A stretch of DNA of 64,000 nt, from positions 39,108 to 103,107 of the forward strand of contig NZ_BDJE01000041.1 in NCBI RefSeq assembly GCF_002117935.1. The letters are read 5' to 3'. The number at the start of each line of letters is the position of its first letter. Position 1 is the stretch's first letter. A program made the translations under genes and the position numbers. The notes below the pieces were generated by a model, which was not told where the DNA came from, ran no database searches, and worked only from the letters and a program-made list of their open reading frames with translations. Shown piece by piece: positions 50,764 through 62,150 of the stretch. Source of the DNA: Nocardioides sp. PD653-B2. Its GTDB lineage: Bacteria > Actinomycetota > Actinomycetes > Propionibacteriales > Nocardioidaceae.

Positions 50764-53700
50764 TCAGCGCTTGCGGGCGCCCTTCTTCTTGATCGGCACG
50801 TGCTCGACCGGGTGGTCGTCCTCGTGCCCGTCGACGTCGGTCCCGGCGCCGCCGGCGCTCTCGGCGGGACCGCTCGCGGGCGGGCCTGCCGGGCGGCTCG
50901 CGCTGCGACCGCGGGTGCGGGTGACGACCTTGGGGGGCTCCGGGGCGGAGGCCGGCTCCGGGGCGGGCGCCGGCTCCGGAGCAGTTGCCGGCTCGGCCAC
51001 CTCGACGACCGGCGCGACGACTGTCTCGGGCTGGCCCGCGGGGCGGCTGGCGCTGCGACGACGGGTCCGGGTCACGACCTTGGGGGCCGCGGGCTCGACG
51101 GGCGCAGCCGGCTCGAGGAGCTCGGGCACGGCCACCTCGACCACCACCGCGGGGGCCTCGTCGACCGCTGTCTCCACCGGCGCCTCGGCCACCTCGACGA
51201 CCGCAGCGAGCTCGGGCTCGGGCTCGTGCGACTGCTCCCGTTCCGCGGCTTCGGCCGCCTGGCGGTCGGCCTTCTCCTGCCGGGCCATGGCCGCGACGTC
51301 CTTGGGGGTCGGCGCAGCGGGCTTCTGGCCGCCGTTGCCGCCGTTGCCACCGCGCGAGTCGTGGCTGTCGTGGCTGTCGTGGTCGTCCTGGTCCTGACCG
51401 CGGCCCTTGCCGCCGCGACCGCGACGTCCGCCGCCGCGCCGCGACTCGTCGTCGCCGCCCTTCGCCTCGACCGGGTGGTCGTGGATCACGACGCCGCGAC
51501 CCTGGCAGGTCGCACAGTTCTCGCTGAAGGCCTCGACCAGGCCGGTCCCGATCCGCTTGCGCGTCATCTGGACCAGGCCGAGGGAGGTCACCTCGGCCAC
51601 CTGGTGGCGGGTCCGGTCGCGACCCAGGCACTCGACGAGGCGGCGGAGCACCAGGTCACGGTTGGACTCGAGGACCATGTCGATGAAGTCGATGACGATG
51701 ATGCCGCCGATGTCGCGCAGCCGCAGCTGGCGCACCATCTCCTCGGCCGCCTCGAGGTTGTTCTTGGTGACGGTCTCCTCGAGGTTGCCGCCGGAGCCGG
51801 TGAACTTGCCGGTGTTGACGTCGACGACGGTCATCGCCTCGGTGCGGTCGATGATCAGCGACCCACCGGAGGGCAGCCAGACCTTGCGGTCCAGGCCCTT
51901 GGCGATCTGCTCCTCGACGCGGTACGTCGCGAAGATGTCCTTGCCGTTGTGGTCGCGCGGCTCGTAGCGCTCGAGGCGCTCCGCGAGATCCGGTGCCACG
52001 TGGGAGACGTAGTTCTGGACGGTGTCCCAGGCGTCGTCGCCCTGGATCACCAGCTTGGAGATGTCCTCGGTGAAGAGGTCGCGGACGACCTTGAGGGTCA
52101 GGTCGGGCTCGCCGTACAGGAGCTGCGGCGCGCTGCCCTTGGCCTTGGACTCGATGTCCTCCCAGCGGGCCTTGAGCCGCTCCACGTCGCGGGTCAGCTC
52201 GTCCTCGCTCGCGCCTTCGGCCGCGGTCCGGACGATGACGCCGGCGGTGTCCGGGACGATCTCCTTGAGCAGGGTCTTGAGGCGGGTCCGCTCCGTGTCG
52301 GGCAGCTTGCGGGAGATGCCGCTCGTGGTGCCGTCGGGCACGTAGACGAGGAACCGGCCGGCCAGGCTGACCTGGCTGGTGAGCCGGGCGCCCTTGTGAC
52401 CGATCGGGTCCTTGCTGACCTGGACGAGCACCGACTGGCCGGAGGACAGCACGGACTCGATCTTGCGGGGCTGGCCGTCGCGGTGGCCCAGGGCCGACCA
52501 GTTGACCTCGCCGGCGTAGAGGACCGCGTTGCGGCCCTTGCCGATGTCGATGAACGCCGCCTCCATGGAGGGCAGCACGTTCTGGACCCGGCCGAGGTAG
52601 ACGTTGCCGATCAGCGACGTCTGCGAGGCGCGGGCGACGTAGTGCTCGACCAGGACCTTGTCCTCGATGACGCCGATCTGGGTGAGCTCGTCGCGCTGGC
52701 GGACGACCATCACCCGGTCGACGGACTCGCGGCGGGCCAGGAACTCCGCCTCGCTGACGATGGGGGCGCGGCGGCGACCTGCCTCGCGACCCTCGCGGCG
52801 GCGCTGCTTCTTCGCCTCGAGGCGGGTGGAGCCGGAGATCGCGGTGATCTCGTCCTCGGCGTTGCGGGGCCGGCGGACCCGGGTCGTGGTCGTGGTCGTG
52901 GCGTTGTCGTCGTCGCCCTCGCCCCCGTCGTCACCGGTCCGACGGCGCCGACGGCGACGCCGCGAGGTGCCCTCGCCGCCGCCGTCGTCGGAGGAGGTGT
53001 CGTCGTTCTTGCCGGAGTCGTCGCCCGCGGACTCGTCGCTGCTGTCGCTGTCGGTGCGGTCCTCGGACTGGCCGTCGCCGCCACCCTCGCCGGGCTTGCG
53101 ACGACGTCGACCACCGCGGCGGCGGCGGCGCCGGGCGCCGCCCTCGCCGTCGGACTCGCCGCCGTCGGCGGAGTCGTCGGCGCCGTCAGCGCCGTCCGAG
53201 CCGTCGGAGACCTCCGACGTGTCGGCGGCCTGGTCGCGGTGGCGGTCGTCGTCCGCGGAGGACTTCGCAGACGCGGTCTTCTTGGCGGTGGACTTCCGCG
53301 GGGCCCGCGCGGGGCGCTCGGCGGGCGTCTCGCCGCCCTCGGCGCTCGGAGCAGCGTCGGCGCTCGGAGCAGCGTCGGCGCTCGCTGCCGTCTTGCGCGT
53401 CCGGCGGGCCGGGGTCTTGGTGGCCTCGGGTGCCTGGAACAGCGGGAGCGTGCCGGTGCCGGAGTCGCTCTCCCGGGCCTCGGCGGCGGGCTCGGCCGAC
53501 GCCGCGGCGGCCTTCTTGCTGGTGGTCTTCTTCGCCGTGGCCGTCTTCGCGGCGGCCTTCTTGGCCGGCGCCTTCTTGGCGGTGGTCTTCTTCGCGGGAG
53601 CCGCGTCGACCTCCGCCTGGGGAGCGGCCGGAGGCGCCTCGCCCTCGCTCGGCGCGGCGGCCTTCTTGGCCGGCGCCTTCTTGGCGGCGGTCTTCTTGGT

Positions 53701-53808
53701 GGTGGTCTTCTTCGCCGTCGCCTTCTTGGCGGCAGCCTTCTTGGCGGCGGGAGCCGCTTCCGAGGCTGCTGCGGCGGAATCTGACCCGACCTGGATGTCG
53801 TCGGACAT
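50764..53808 (-). CDS. ribonuclease E/G
   Basis: 1014 residues. N-terminal third is a low-complexity tail of Ala/Lys repeats (KKAAAKKATAKKTTTKKTAAKK, up to about residue 105), then acidic Asp/Ser/Glu-rich segments alternating with Arg blocks (RRRRRRGGRRRRKPGEGGG, SRRRRRRRRTGDD). The catalytic core runs from about 355: S1 domain (GNVYLGRVQNVLPSMEAAFIDIG), the DNase I-like core with the metal Asp of VVDVNTGKFTG and VIDFIDM, and the zinc-link CATCQGRG. A C-terminal Arg-rich tail follows. Both tails would scaffold the degradosome. The core lies mid-protein, as in Streptomyces and mycobacteria. Confidence 0.93.
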   Translation of the reverse strand: MSDDIQVGSDSAAAASEAAPAAKKAAAKKATAKKTTTKKTAAKKAPAKKAAAPSEGEAPPAAPQAEVDAAPAKKTTAKKAPAKKAAAKTATAKKTTSKKAAAASAEPAAEARESDSGTGTLPLFQAPEATKTPARRTRKTAASADAAPSADAAPSAEGGETPAERPARAPRKSTAKKTASAKSSADDDRHRDQAADTSEVSDGSDGADGADDSADGGESDGEGGARRRRRRGGRRRRKPGEGGGDGQSEDRTDSDSSDESAGDDSGKNDDTSSDDGGGEGTSRRRRRRRRTGDDGGEGDDDNATTTTTTRVRRPRNAEDEITAISGSTRLEAKKQRRREGREAGRRRAPIVSEAEFLARRESVDRVMVVRQRDELTQIGVIEDKVLVEHYVARASQTSLIGNVYLGRVQNVLPSMEAAFIDIGKGRNAVLYAGEVNWSALGHRDGQPRKIESVLSSGQSVLVQVSKDPIGHKGARLTSQVSLAGRFLVYVPDGTTSGISRKLPDTERTRLKTLLKEIVPDTAGVIVRTAAEGASEDELTRDVERLKARWEDIESKAKGSAPQLLYGEPDLTLKVVRDLFTEDISKLVIQGDDAWDTVQNYVSHVAPDLAERLERYEPRDHNGKDIFATYRVEEQIAKGLDRKVWLPSGGSLIIDRTEAMTVVDVNTGKFTGSGGNLEETVTKNNLEAAEEMVRQLRLRDIGGIIVIDFIDMVLESNRDLVLRRLVECLGRDRTRHQVAEVTSLGLVQMTRKRIGTGLVEAFSENCATCQGRGVVIHDHPVEAKGGDDESRRGGGRRGRGGKGRGQDQDDHDSHDSHDSRGGNGGNGGQKPAAPTPKDVAAMARQEKADRQAAEAAEREQSHEPEPELAAVVEVAEAPVETAVDEAPAVVVEVAVPELLEPAAPVEPAAPKVVTRTRRRSASRPAGQPETVVAPVVEVAEPATAPEPAPAPEPASAPEPPKVVTRTRGRSASRPAGPPASGPAESAGGAGTDVDGHEDDHPVEHVPIKKKGARKR

Positions 53809-54149
53809 GGTGTGTGCTCCTCGGCCCGGACGCTTCGCGCCGGACTGGTTGGACGCTGTCCACCCGCAAACTCAGGATCGACAGCGCAAAGCCTTCAGTG
53901 GCGGCGACACCCTCCGCGGAGCGTCACTGCGTGCGCGTTCGTGTCACCTACCGCGGTCGCAGGGCCGAGTCCTGTGGGACTCATGAGCGGGTCGCTGTCA
54001 CCGACCTGCCGGGCCGCGTCGCGGTCTGGCGACGAACGTGCCAACAGCGTGCCGGGCCCGGATGGGACCGGCGAGAACGTCGTCGGGTCGTCCCGGACTG
54101 GGGTCCGGACCAACCACGGCGAGTATCGCACACCACTGGCTCCGATCGG
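53809..54149 (-). other. 341-bp untranslated leader region upstream of the RNase E/G gene
   Basis: No open frame with coding character was seen on either strand. On the minus strand GATACT (54122-54127) is a possible -10 near the far end, which would give a leader of about 300 nt. Hairpins such as GTGCCCGG... and the CCGCGGAGC/GCTCCGCGG-type segments near 53925 suggest structure. A long 5' UTR is common for RNase E genes, which often autoregulate through it; here that is inferred. Confidence 0.45.
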
Positions 54150-54878
54150 TCACCGCGAGACACGAAGCGGGTCGCCGATCTCTCCGGTCGCGACGTCGAG
54201 GGGCCCCTGGGCGAGGCGGGTGAGCAGCGGCGCGGTCCCCGTGTCGAGGCCCGCGACGGCCCCGAGACCGGCCAGCACGTCGTCGGGACGGACGGCAGGT
54301 ACGCCGTGGCGCAGCACCAGGTCGAGTCGGGTGCCGTCACCCTGGACCGTCGCGTGGGGGGTGGCTGCCAGTGCGATGACAGCCGCGCGGCAGTCGAAGT
54401 CGCGCAGCCCCTTCTTGGTCATCCGCTGCACCGGCACGGCGTCGGTGCCCAGGAACGTCGCCACGGCGGCCGCGGCCTCGATGGGCTGGGCGGTGATGTC
54501 GACGACCCAGTGGCTGGCCTCGAGCTGGTCGGCCAGCGACCCACCCTGCGACTCGACGACCTCGACCACGTCGAGACCCTCGGGGAGCGCCTCGTCGAGG
54601 GCCTGGTGGACCGCGGCCGGGTCGACGACCTCGGCCAGCCCGATCTCGAAGTACTCCGCCTCGCTCGCTGACCCGGTCGGTGCGGCCCCGGCGTACGAGA
54701 TCCGCGGGTGCGGGTTGAAGCCGGACGAGTAGGCCATGGGGACCCGGGCCCGGAAGATCGCCCGCTCGAGCGCCCGGCTGAAGTCACGGTGGCTCGTGAA
54801 CCGGAGCCGACCGCGCTTGGCGTAGCGGATCCGCAGCCGCTGGACGGGTGGGGCTTGCTGCTCGGGCTGGTCTCGCAC
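54150..54878 (-). CDS. TIGR03936-family (DUF2344) radical-SAM-associated protein
   Basis: 242 residues. VQRLRIRYAKRGRLRFTSHRDFSRALERAIFRARVPMAYSSGFNPHPRISYAG is the diagnostic N-terminal segment. Members normally lie next to a TIGR03960 B12-binding radical SAM protein, and may be fused with it; here that gene is at 59939-61885, about 5 kb away with other genes between. The function of the pair is unknown, possibly RNA or ribosome modification. GTG start at 54878, 9 nt after the winged-helix gene, so it may be co-transcribed with that gene. Confidence 0.88.
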   Translation of the reverse strand: MRDQPEQQAPPVQRLRIRYAKRGRLRFTSHRDFSRALERAIFRARVPMAYSSGFNPHPRISYAGAAPTGSASEAEYFEIGLAEVVDPAAVHQALDEALPEGLDVVEVVESQGGSLADQLEASHWVVDITAQPIEAAAAVATFLGTDAVPVQRMTKKGLRDFDCRAAVIALAATPHATVQGDGTRLDLVLRHGVPAVRPDDVLAGLGAVAGLDTGTAPLLTRLAQGPLDVATGEIGDPLRVSR

Positions 54879-54887
54879 CGGTCAAGG

Positions 54888-56087
54888 TTACGGGGACAGT
54901 GCGGACTTCATCGCAATCGACGGGTAGACCGTGCTCACCCGGTGACCGTCGAGCCAGCCGGTCAACCGCGCGGCCTCGGCGGCCAGCGCCGCGCGCGCCT
55001 CGGATCCGACGTCCTCGAGCACGTGCAGCACCACGACCCCGTCCGGGTCCTGCACCCAGCAGCCGACGGCCCGGCCGTCCCACCAGGCGGTGGTGCCGGC
55101 GTTGCCGTTGGTGTCGAACAGCATCGGGCCGTGCGGGCCGAGGTAGAAGTCGCGCTCCTTCCAACCCATCACCGTCGGGTCGAGGACGGGCAGCAGCGCC
55201 GCCCACGGCGCGACCTCCGGCTCGGACTCCTCGACCAGCGGGTCGTCGGGCAGCAGCCAGCCGGTCGCTCCTCCCCCGAGCCCGACCTCCACGGCCCCGA
55301 CGTCGGCGAGCGCCGCCCGGACGGCGGTCTTGGTCGAGCCGAGCCACCACGCCAGGTCGCCCTCGGTGCCGGGACCGAACGTCGCCAGCCAGCGCCGGGC
55401 CAGCTCGGCGTACCCCTCGCGCTCCTTGGTGGGCTCGGGCGCCTCGCCCAGCCAGGACGACATGAGGGTCCACTGCGGCCGCGAGGTCCGCCAGTGGCCG
55501 GCGTTGCGGCCGCGGACGATCTTGGCCTCCACCCCGAGCTGGGTGAGCACCCGCGGTGCGATCGGCACGTTGGCGCCGTAGGACTTGCCGGGCGACGTCT
55601 CGATCCGGCCGGCGAGCGCGGGCACCTCCTCCCGGAGCTGCTGGGCGGATCGTTCGACCCCACCGGCCAGGTGGGCGAGGGTGGCCCGCTCCGCGGCGTC
55701 GACCCACGCGGCGCCGTCGTCGCTGAGCCCGCCGAGCTCGACGTCCTTGGCCAGCCGGACCCGGTGGGCGGCGGCCACGCGGGCCGAGGCGCTCCCCCAG
55801 GCGGCCGGCAGCAGGTCGCGCGGGAAGACGAACAGGGTGCGCCGCATCGCGAGCTGCTTGACCAGGCTGCGCTCGTCGTAGAGCGCCCGGTCGACGTCGG
55901 CGACCGTCACGGCGTCGACGCGGGCGAACACCGAGAGGTAGACCGACGGGGCCTCGGTGGCGTGCAGCACGGTCATCGCCCGGGTGGCCTCGACCGCATC
56001 GGCGACGCGGTGGGCCGGCGCCAGGGCGTGCCGCCGGCCCAACCGGTGACGCCTCTCGACGACGGTGATCTGCCGCACGTCGTCCAT
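54888..56087 (-). CDS. winged-helix DNA-binding protein (AlkZ/YcaQ-like, HTH_42)
   Basis: 399 residues. The HTH_42 fold is suggested by TEAPSVYLSVFARVDAVTVADVDRALYDERSLVKQLAMRRTLFVFPRDL at the start, AWWLGSTKTAVRAALADV in the middle and LLPVLDPTVMGWKERDFYLG with the YxxLLP..D..v-type ending. This family includes AlkZ glycosylases for crosslinks and alkylated DNA; the QΦQ catalytic motif of AlkZ is not obvious, so the activity is open. The ATG is at 56087. It is divergent from the MFS gene at 56148 by 60 bp. Confidence 0.82.
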   Translation of the reverse strand: MDDVRQITVVERRHRLGRRHALAPAHRVADAVEATRAMTVLHATEAPSVYLSVFARVDAVTVADVDRALYDERSLVKQLAMRRTLFVFPRDLLPAAWGSASARVAAAHRVRLAKDVELGGLSDDGAAWVDAAERATLAHLAGGVERSAQQLREEVPALAGRIETSPGKSYGANVPIAPRVLTQLGVEAKIVRGRNAGHWRTSRPQWTLMSSWLGEAPEPTKEREGYAELARRWLATFGPGTEGDLAWWLGSTKTAVRAALADVGAVEVGLGGGATGWLLPDDPLVEESEPEVAPWAALLPVLDPTVMGWKERDFYLGPHGPMLFDTNGNAGTTAWWDGRAVGCWVQDPDGVVVLHVLEDVGSEARAALAAEAARLTGWLDGHRVSTVYPSIAMKSALSP

Positions 56088-56147
56088 TCTGTCGGATGAC
56101 GGAGCCTGCCGGAGACCGCCGCCGGAGGTCCTGAGAGCATCGGACGA

Positions 56148-57374
56148 GTGAGTACACCTGCCCGTCGTGCGTCGGTCCTCGTCCTGGTCGGGCTGGTTCT
56201 GCTTTCGTTCAACCTCCGACCGGCCGCGGTCAGCATCGGGCCGGTCCTCGCGGAGGTCCGCGAGTCCCTCGGCATGTCGGCCGCGACGGTCGGCCTGCTC
56301 ACGTCGCTGCCGGTCATCGCGTTCGCGGTCTTCGGCGCCCTCGCACCGGCCGCCGCCGGCCGGATCGGCATCCACCGGGTGACCGCGCTGGCGAGCCTGG
56401 CGGCGTTCGTCGGGCTCCTCGGCCGGGCGTTCACCCACAGCGAGGCGCTCTTCCTCCTGCTCTCGCTGCTGGCGCTGGTCGGCACGGCGATGGCCAACGT
56501 GCTGCTGCCGTCGCTGGTGAAGCTTCACTTCCCCGACCGGATCGGGCGGGTCACCGCGATCTACACGACCGCGCTCTCGATCGGGCTGACCGCGGCGCTC
56601 GTCTTCACGGTCCCGATCTCCGACGCGCTCGGCGGCTGGCGCTACGGCCTGGGCGCGTGGGCCGGGCTGGCGGTCCTGGCCGCGATCCCCTGGGTCCCGC
56701 TGTCGACCAAGGACCGGCACCTCGAGCGCACGCCGCGGTCGATCACCTTCCGCGACGTGGCCCGGACCCGGGTGGGCGTGGTGATGGCGCTCTTCTTCGG
56801 TCTCCAGTCGCTCCAGGCGTACGCCGTCTTCGGCTGGTTCGCCCAGCTGTGGCGCGACAGCGGCTACTCGGCGACGGTCGCCGGGGTGCTGGCCGGCCTG
56901 CTCGCCGGGACGGCGATCCCCCTGTCCCTGTGGCTGCCGAACGTGCTGGCCCGCAGCGCCGACCCGCGCTGGGTGCTCTTCGGGGTCATCTCCTGCTACC
57001 CGGTCGGCTACGTCGGGCTGATGATCGCGCCGCACGCCCTCGCCCCGGTGTGGGCGCTCGTCGTCGGCGTCGCGACCGTCACCTTCCCGCTGATCCTCAC
57101 GCTGATCGGTCTGCGCGCCCGCACACCCGAGGGGACCGCGGCGCTGTCGGCGTTCACCCAGTCGACCGGCTACCTGATCGCCGCGGCCGGCCCCTTCGCG
57201 GTCGGCGTGCTGCACTCCGCGACCGGTGGCTGGACGGTGCCGCTGATCCTGCTCCTCGCGTTCGCGCTGCCGCTCTACCCGCTCGCGGCCTACGTCTCCC
57301 GGGTGCGCTACGTCGAGGACCAGATGGGCGAGTCGGCTACCCCTGAGCCTGCACCGCGTTCCACGCGGACGTGA
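56148..57374 (+). CDS. CynX/NimT-family MFS transporter
   Basis: 408 residues with 12 predicted helices. SFNLRPAAVSIGPVLAEVRESLGMSAATVGLLTSLPV is the characteristic start of the CynX/NimT (cyanate or nitroimidazole) group, and SAFTQSTGYLIAAAGPFAVG marks helix 10-11. The substrate is unknown. GTG start at 56148. The 118 bp to the next gene hold nothing notable. Confidence 0.9.
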   Translation: MSTPARRASVLVLVGLVLLSFNLRPAAVSIGPVLAEVRESLGMSAATVGLLTSLPVIAFAVFGALAPAAAGRIGIHRVTALASLAAFVGLLGRAFTHSEALFLLLSLLALVGTAMANVLLPSLVKLHFPDRIGRVTAIYTTALSIGLTAALVFTVPISDALGGWRYGLGAWAGLAVLAAIPWVPLSTKDRHLERTPRSITFRDVARTRVGVVMALFFGLQSLQAYAVFGWFAQLWRDSGYSATVAGVLAGLLAGTAIPLSLWLPNVLARSADPRWVLFGVISCYPVGYVGLMIAPHALAPVWALVVGVATVTFPLILTLIGLRARTPEGTAALSAFTQSTGYLIAAAGPFAVGVLHSATGGWTVPLILLLAFALPLYPLAAYVSRVRYVEDQMGESATPEPAPRSTRT

Positions 57375-57492
57375 GGCTGCCGGCGTCCGGGCGGTCCGCC
57401 GCGGTGTCGTCCCCCCGATCGGGTGAGCGTGACGACCAGCTGAGTACCCGTGCTCATCCGCTCCGGCGCGGGCTGCCGCCATCGTGAGCGGC

Positions 57493-59916
57493 ATGACGTC
57501 GGCCTCCCACACCACCCGCTTCTCGGACCCCTTCGTCTGCCCGGACTGCTCCGCCCGGCTGCCTCTCCAGGTGGTGACCTGCCCGAGCTGCGGCCTGGTG
57601 CTGCGCGGGCCGCTGGCGAGCCAGCTCCTGCAGACGCTGCGCACCGCGGACGACCTCCTCGTCCGGCTGCGGGCGGAGTCGGCCGGACCCCCGACCGTCG
57701 CCGCGATGCCGGCGTACCCCGTCTCCCGACCGCTCCCCCGGCAGGTCGGCCCCCGCGGACTGTCCGCGCCGTCGGTGCCGAAGATCCTCCTCGGCCTCGG
57801 CGCACTGTGCCTGCTCGTCGCCGCGGTGATCTTCCTGGCCGTCGCGTGGTCGTGGCTCGGCGTCGGTGGGCGTACGGCGGTCCTCGTGGCGCTCACCCTG
57901 GTCAGCGGCGGCCTGGGTGTCTGGCTCGGCCGGCGCGAGCTGACGGTCGCGGCAGAGGCACTGACCACGGTCGGGCTCGGCCTGCTGGCGCTCGACGTGC
58001 TCGGGGCCGACAACGCCGGCTGGCTCGGCGACCTCGACAGCGCCGGCGTCACCTGCGCGGTCGGTGCGACCGTCCTCGTCGCGGCGCTCGCCCTGGCGAT
58101 GACCACCCGGCTCGGCGCACCGCAGGTGCTGGCCGTGCTCGCGCTCAGCGTGGTCGGCTTCGGCGCGGCGGACGCCACCGGACGGGTGACGACGACGGTC
58201 GTGATCGTGGTGCTCGGGCACGCCGCGCTGGTCGAGGCCGGTCGGCGCCGCGCGCTCGTCCTCCTGCCGGTCCTCGCCGCAGTCGGCACGGGTTGGTGGT
58301 GGCTGGCGCTCGTGGTCATCGCGCTGGGCGACGCGACGAGCAACCCGACCCTGCACGGTCTCTGGGGCGACGGCGACGGCGTGGGCCTGCTGGTCGCGTC
58401 GCTGCTCCTGCTCCTCCCGGTGCCCTTCCTGCGCACCCAGCAGGTCCCGACCCGGGTGCTCGCGGCGGCGTCCGCCGCGATGCTGACGGTGACCGCCGGC
58501 CTGCCGGCCGTGGACGAGAGCGCGACCGTGCTGGGCACCGTCGCCCTGGTCGCCCTGGTCGCCTGGACGCTGGTCTCCGTGGTGACCCCGGGGAGCTGGC
58601 GCCCGGTGCCGCGGCTCCCCATGCTGCTCGCCGCGCTGCCCGTCGGCGTCGTCAGCGCAGGGCTGGCGGCCCAGGCCGCCGTCAACGCCATCGGCGACCA
58701 GGCCCCCTTCACCCAGGCCGCCGGGGTACGCCTGCACGACCTCGACACCCTCGCCTCGCCGGCGCTCCTGGCGCTCGGCACCGCCGGTCTGCTCCTGGCG
58801 GCCGTCTCGCTGGTCCCGCGGCCGGCCGGGGTGCGGCCGCAGGTGCCCGTCGGGGTGCTGCTGATGGCCGCGACCGGCACCCTCGCCCTGTTCCCCGTCC
58901 CGGCGTGGACCGTCGTCGCGGCCCTGCTGCTGCTCGGGGCCGGTCTGCTCGCCGACGCGTGGCGGCAGGACGACACCTTCGGCCACGGCCAGGCTCTGGT
59001 GGGCCTCGGCGTCGCCGGGCTCGCCGTGCCCGTGGCGCTGCCGAGCGACGTGCTGACGGCCGCGGTGGCCGCGGGGCTGGCGGCGATGGCAGCCGTCCTG
59101 GCCCTGCGTGGCAGCACCGACGAGCTGCGGGTCGCCGGCGCTGTGGTGCTCCCACCGGCGCTCGCCGGACTGCTCTGGTCGATGGCGTCGGTGGCCGACG
59201 TCGACCAGGTCCAGCGCGGCGTCCCCGTGCTGTTGGTTGTCGGGCTGCTGGCGATCGCGCTGCCGCGGATCGAGATCGAGCTGGCGGCCGCCCTCGCCGC
59301 CCTCGTCGCCTCCGTGGGTGCGGTCGGCGCGGCCGACGACCCGTCGGTCGCGCTCGCCGTCCACCTGACCGTCGCCGGTGTCCTGGTGTGCGCGAGCGCG
59401 TTGGTCCACCCCGACCGGCGGATGCTCGGGTGGGCCGGCGGGCTGCTGCTCGCGGCCGCGACCTGGGTGCGGCTCGCGGACATCGGGGTCACCGCCCCGG
59501 AGCCCTACACGATGCCGAGCGCGGTCGCGCTGCTCCTCGTCGGGCTCGACCGACTGCGTCGCGACCCGGACGCGTCGAGCGTGGCGGCGCTCCTGCCGGG
59601 TCTGCTGCTGGCGACGGTGCCGTCCCTGCTGTGGGTGCTCGCCGACCCGCTCACGGTGCGGGCCGCGCTGCTCGGGGCGGGCTGCCTGCTGCTGATCCTC
59701 GCCGGCACGACGCTGCGCTGGAACGCCCCGCTCCTGGTCGGTGCCGCGGTCGGCGCCGCGGTGGTGCTCCGCGAGCTGGCGCCGTACGCCGCCCAGACCC
59801 CGCAGTGGGTGCTGATCGGCGTCGCCGGCACGCTGCTCACCGTCGTCGGCATCACCTGGGAGCGCCGGCTGCGCGACCTACGCGCAGCGTCGGCGTACGT
59901 CGGCCGCCTCCGCTAG
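57493..59916 (+). CDS. SCO7613-type polytopic membrane protein with N-terminal zinc ribbon
   Basis: 807 residues. CPDC then CPSC, 13 residues apart (CPDCSARLPLQVVTCPSCGL), form a zinc ribbon at residues about 14-35. A cytoplasmic linker runs to about residue 92, then some 20 or more closely packed hydrophobic helices fill the rest, with few polar loops. It matches SCO7613 C-terminal domain proteins of actinobacteria, which have no known function. The ATG at 57493 is preferred; GTG at 57484 is an alternative. It is convergent with the radical SAM gene, 22 bp apart. Confidence 0.85.
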   Translation: MTSASHTTRFSDPFVCPDCSARLPLQVVTCPSCGLVLRGPLASQLLQTLRTADDLLVRLRAESAGPPTVAAMPAYPVSRPLPRQVGPRGLSAPSVPKILLGLGALCLLVAAVIFLAVAWSWLGVGGRTAVLVALTLVSGGLGVWLGRRELTVAAEALTTVGLGLLALDVLGADNAGWLGDLDSAGVTCAVGATVLVAALALAMTTRLGAPQVLAVLALSVVGFGAADATGRVTTTVVIVVLGHAALVEAGRRRALVLLPVLAAVGTGWWWLALVVIALGDATSNPTLHGLWGDGDGVGLLVASLLLLLPVPFLRTQQVPTRVLAAASAAMLTVTAGLPAVDESATVLGTVALVALVAWTLVSVVTPGSWRPVPRLPMLLAALPVGVVSAGLAAQAAVNAIGDQAPFTQAAGVRLHDLDTLASPALLALGTAGLLLAAVSLVPRPAGVRPQVPVGVLLMAATGTLALFPVPAWTVVAALLLLGAGLLADAWRQDDTFGHGQALVGLGVAGLAVPVALPSDVLTAAVAAGLAAMAAVLALRGSTDELRVAGAVVLPPALAGLLWSMASVADVDQVQRGVPVLLVVGLLAIALPRIEIELAAALAALVASVGAVGAADDPSVALAVHLTVAGVLVCASALVHPDRRMLGWAGGLLLAAATWVRLADIGVTAPEPYTMPSAVALLLVGLDRLRRDPDASSVAALLPGLLLATVPSLLWVLADPLTVRAALLGAGCLLLILAGTTLRWNAPLLVGAAVGAAVVLRELAPYAAQTPQWVLIGVAGTLLTVVGITWERRLRDLRAASAYVGRLR

Positions 59917-59938
59917 GCGTCCCTGACCGGGTGGGTCG

Positions 59939-61885
<1,947 letters not shown>

Positions 61886-61963
61886 GGAACAACCTCGCAA
61901 AGAATGCGTTGACGATCGGGGAAGCCCCCAGCGTACGTCGTGCCCGCCTCTCGGTGCGAACCG

Positions 61964-62122
61964 TCAGTCGGGTCCGGGAGCGAGCTCCTCGAGTGCCTTG
62001 CGGGCCACGACCAGCTCCTGCTGCGCGAGGTCGATGAGGTCCTCCAGGCCCGCCACGCCGTAGCGGTTGGCGACGGCGTGGACGGCCTCGGCGATGTCCG
62101 GCTCGATGGTGTGGTCGCTCAT
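61964..62122 (-). CDS. small hypothetical protein, 52 residues
   Basis: Starts MSDHTIEPDIAEAVHAVANR and continues as an amphipathic helical pair (VAGLEDLIDLAQQELVVARKALEEL). No known family is recognised. It lies about 80 bp upstream of the radical SAM gene on the same strand and could be co-transcribed. Coding character and position support it moderately. Confidence 0.6.
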   Translation of the reverse strand: MSDHTIEPDIAEAVHAVANRYGVAGLEDLIDLAQQELVVARKALEELAPGPD

Positions 62123-62150
62123 CGGTCCATCCAAACAGATCCGGCTGGGT

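Noticed and set aside
54888..59492. Single 1534-codon minus-strand gene from 59492 to 54888
   Set aside because: Only the last 400 codons are the winged-helix protein. The rest is antisense to the MFS exporter and the SCO7613-type membrane protein, both with clear helices on the plus strand.
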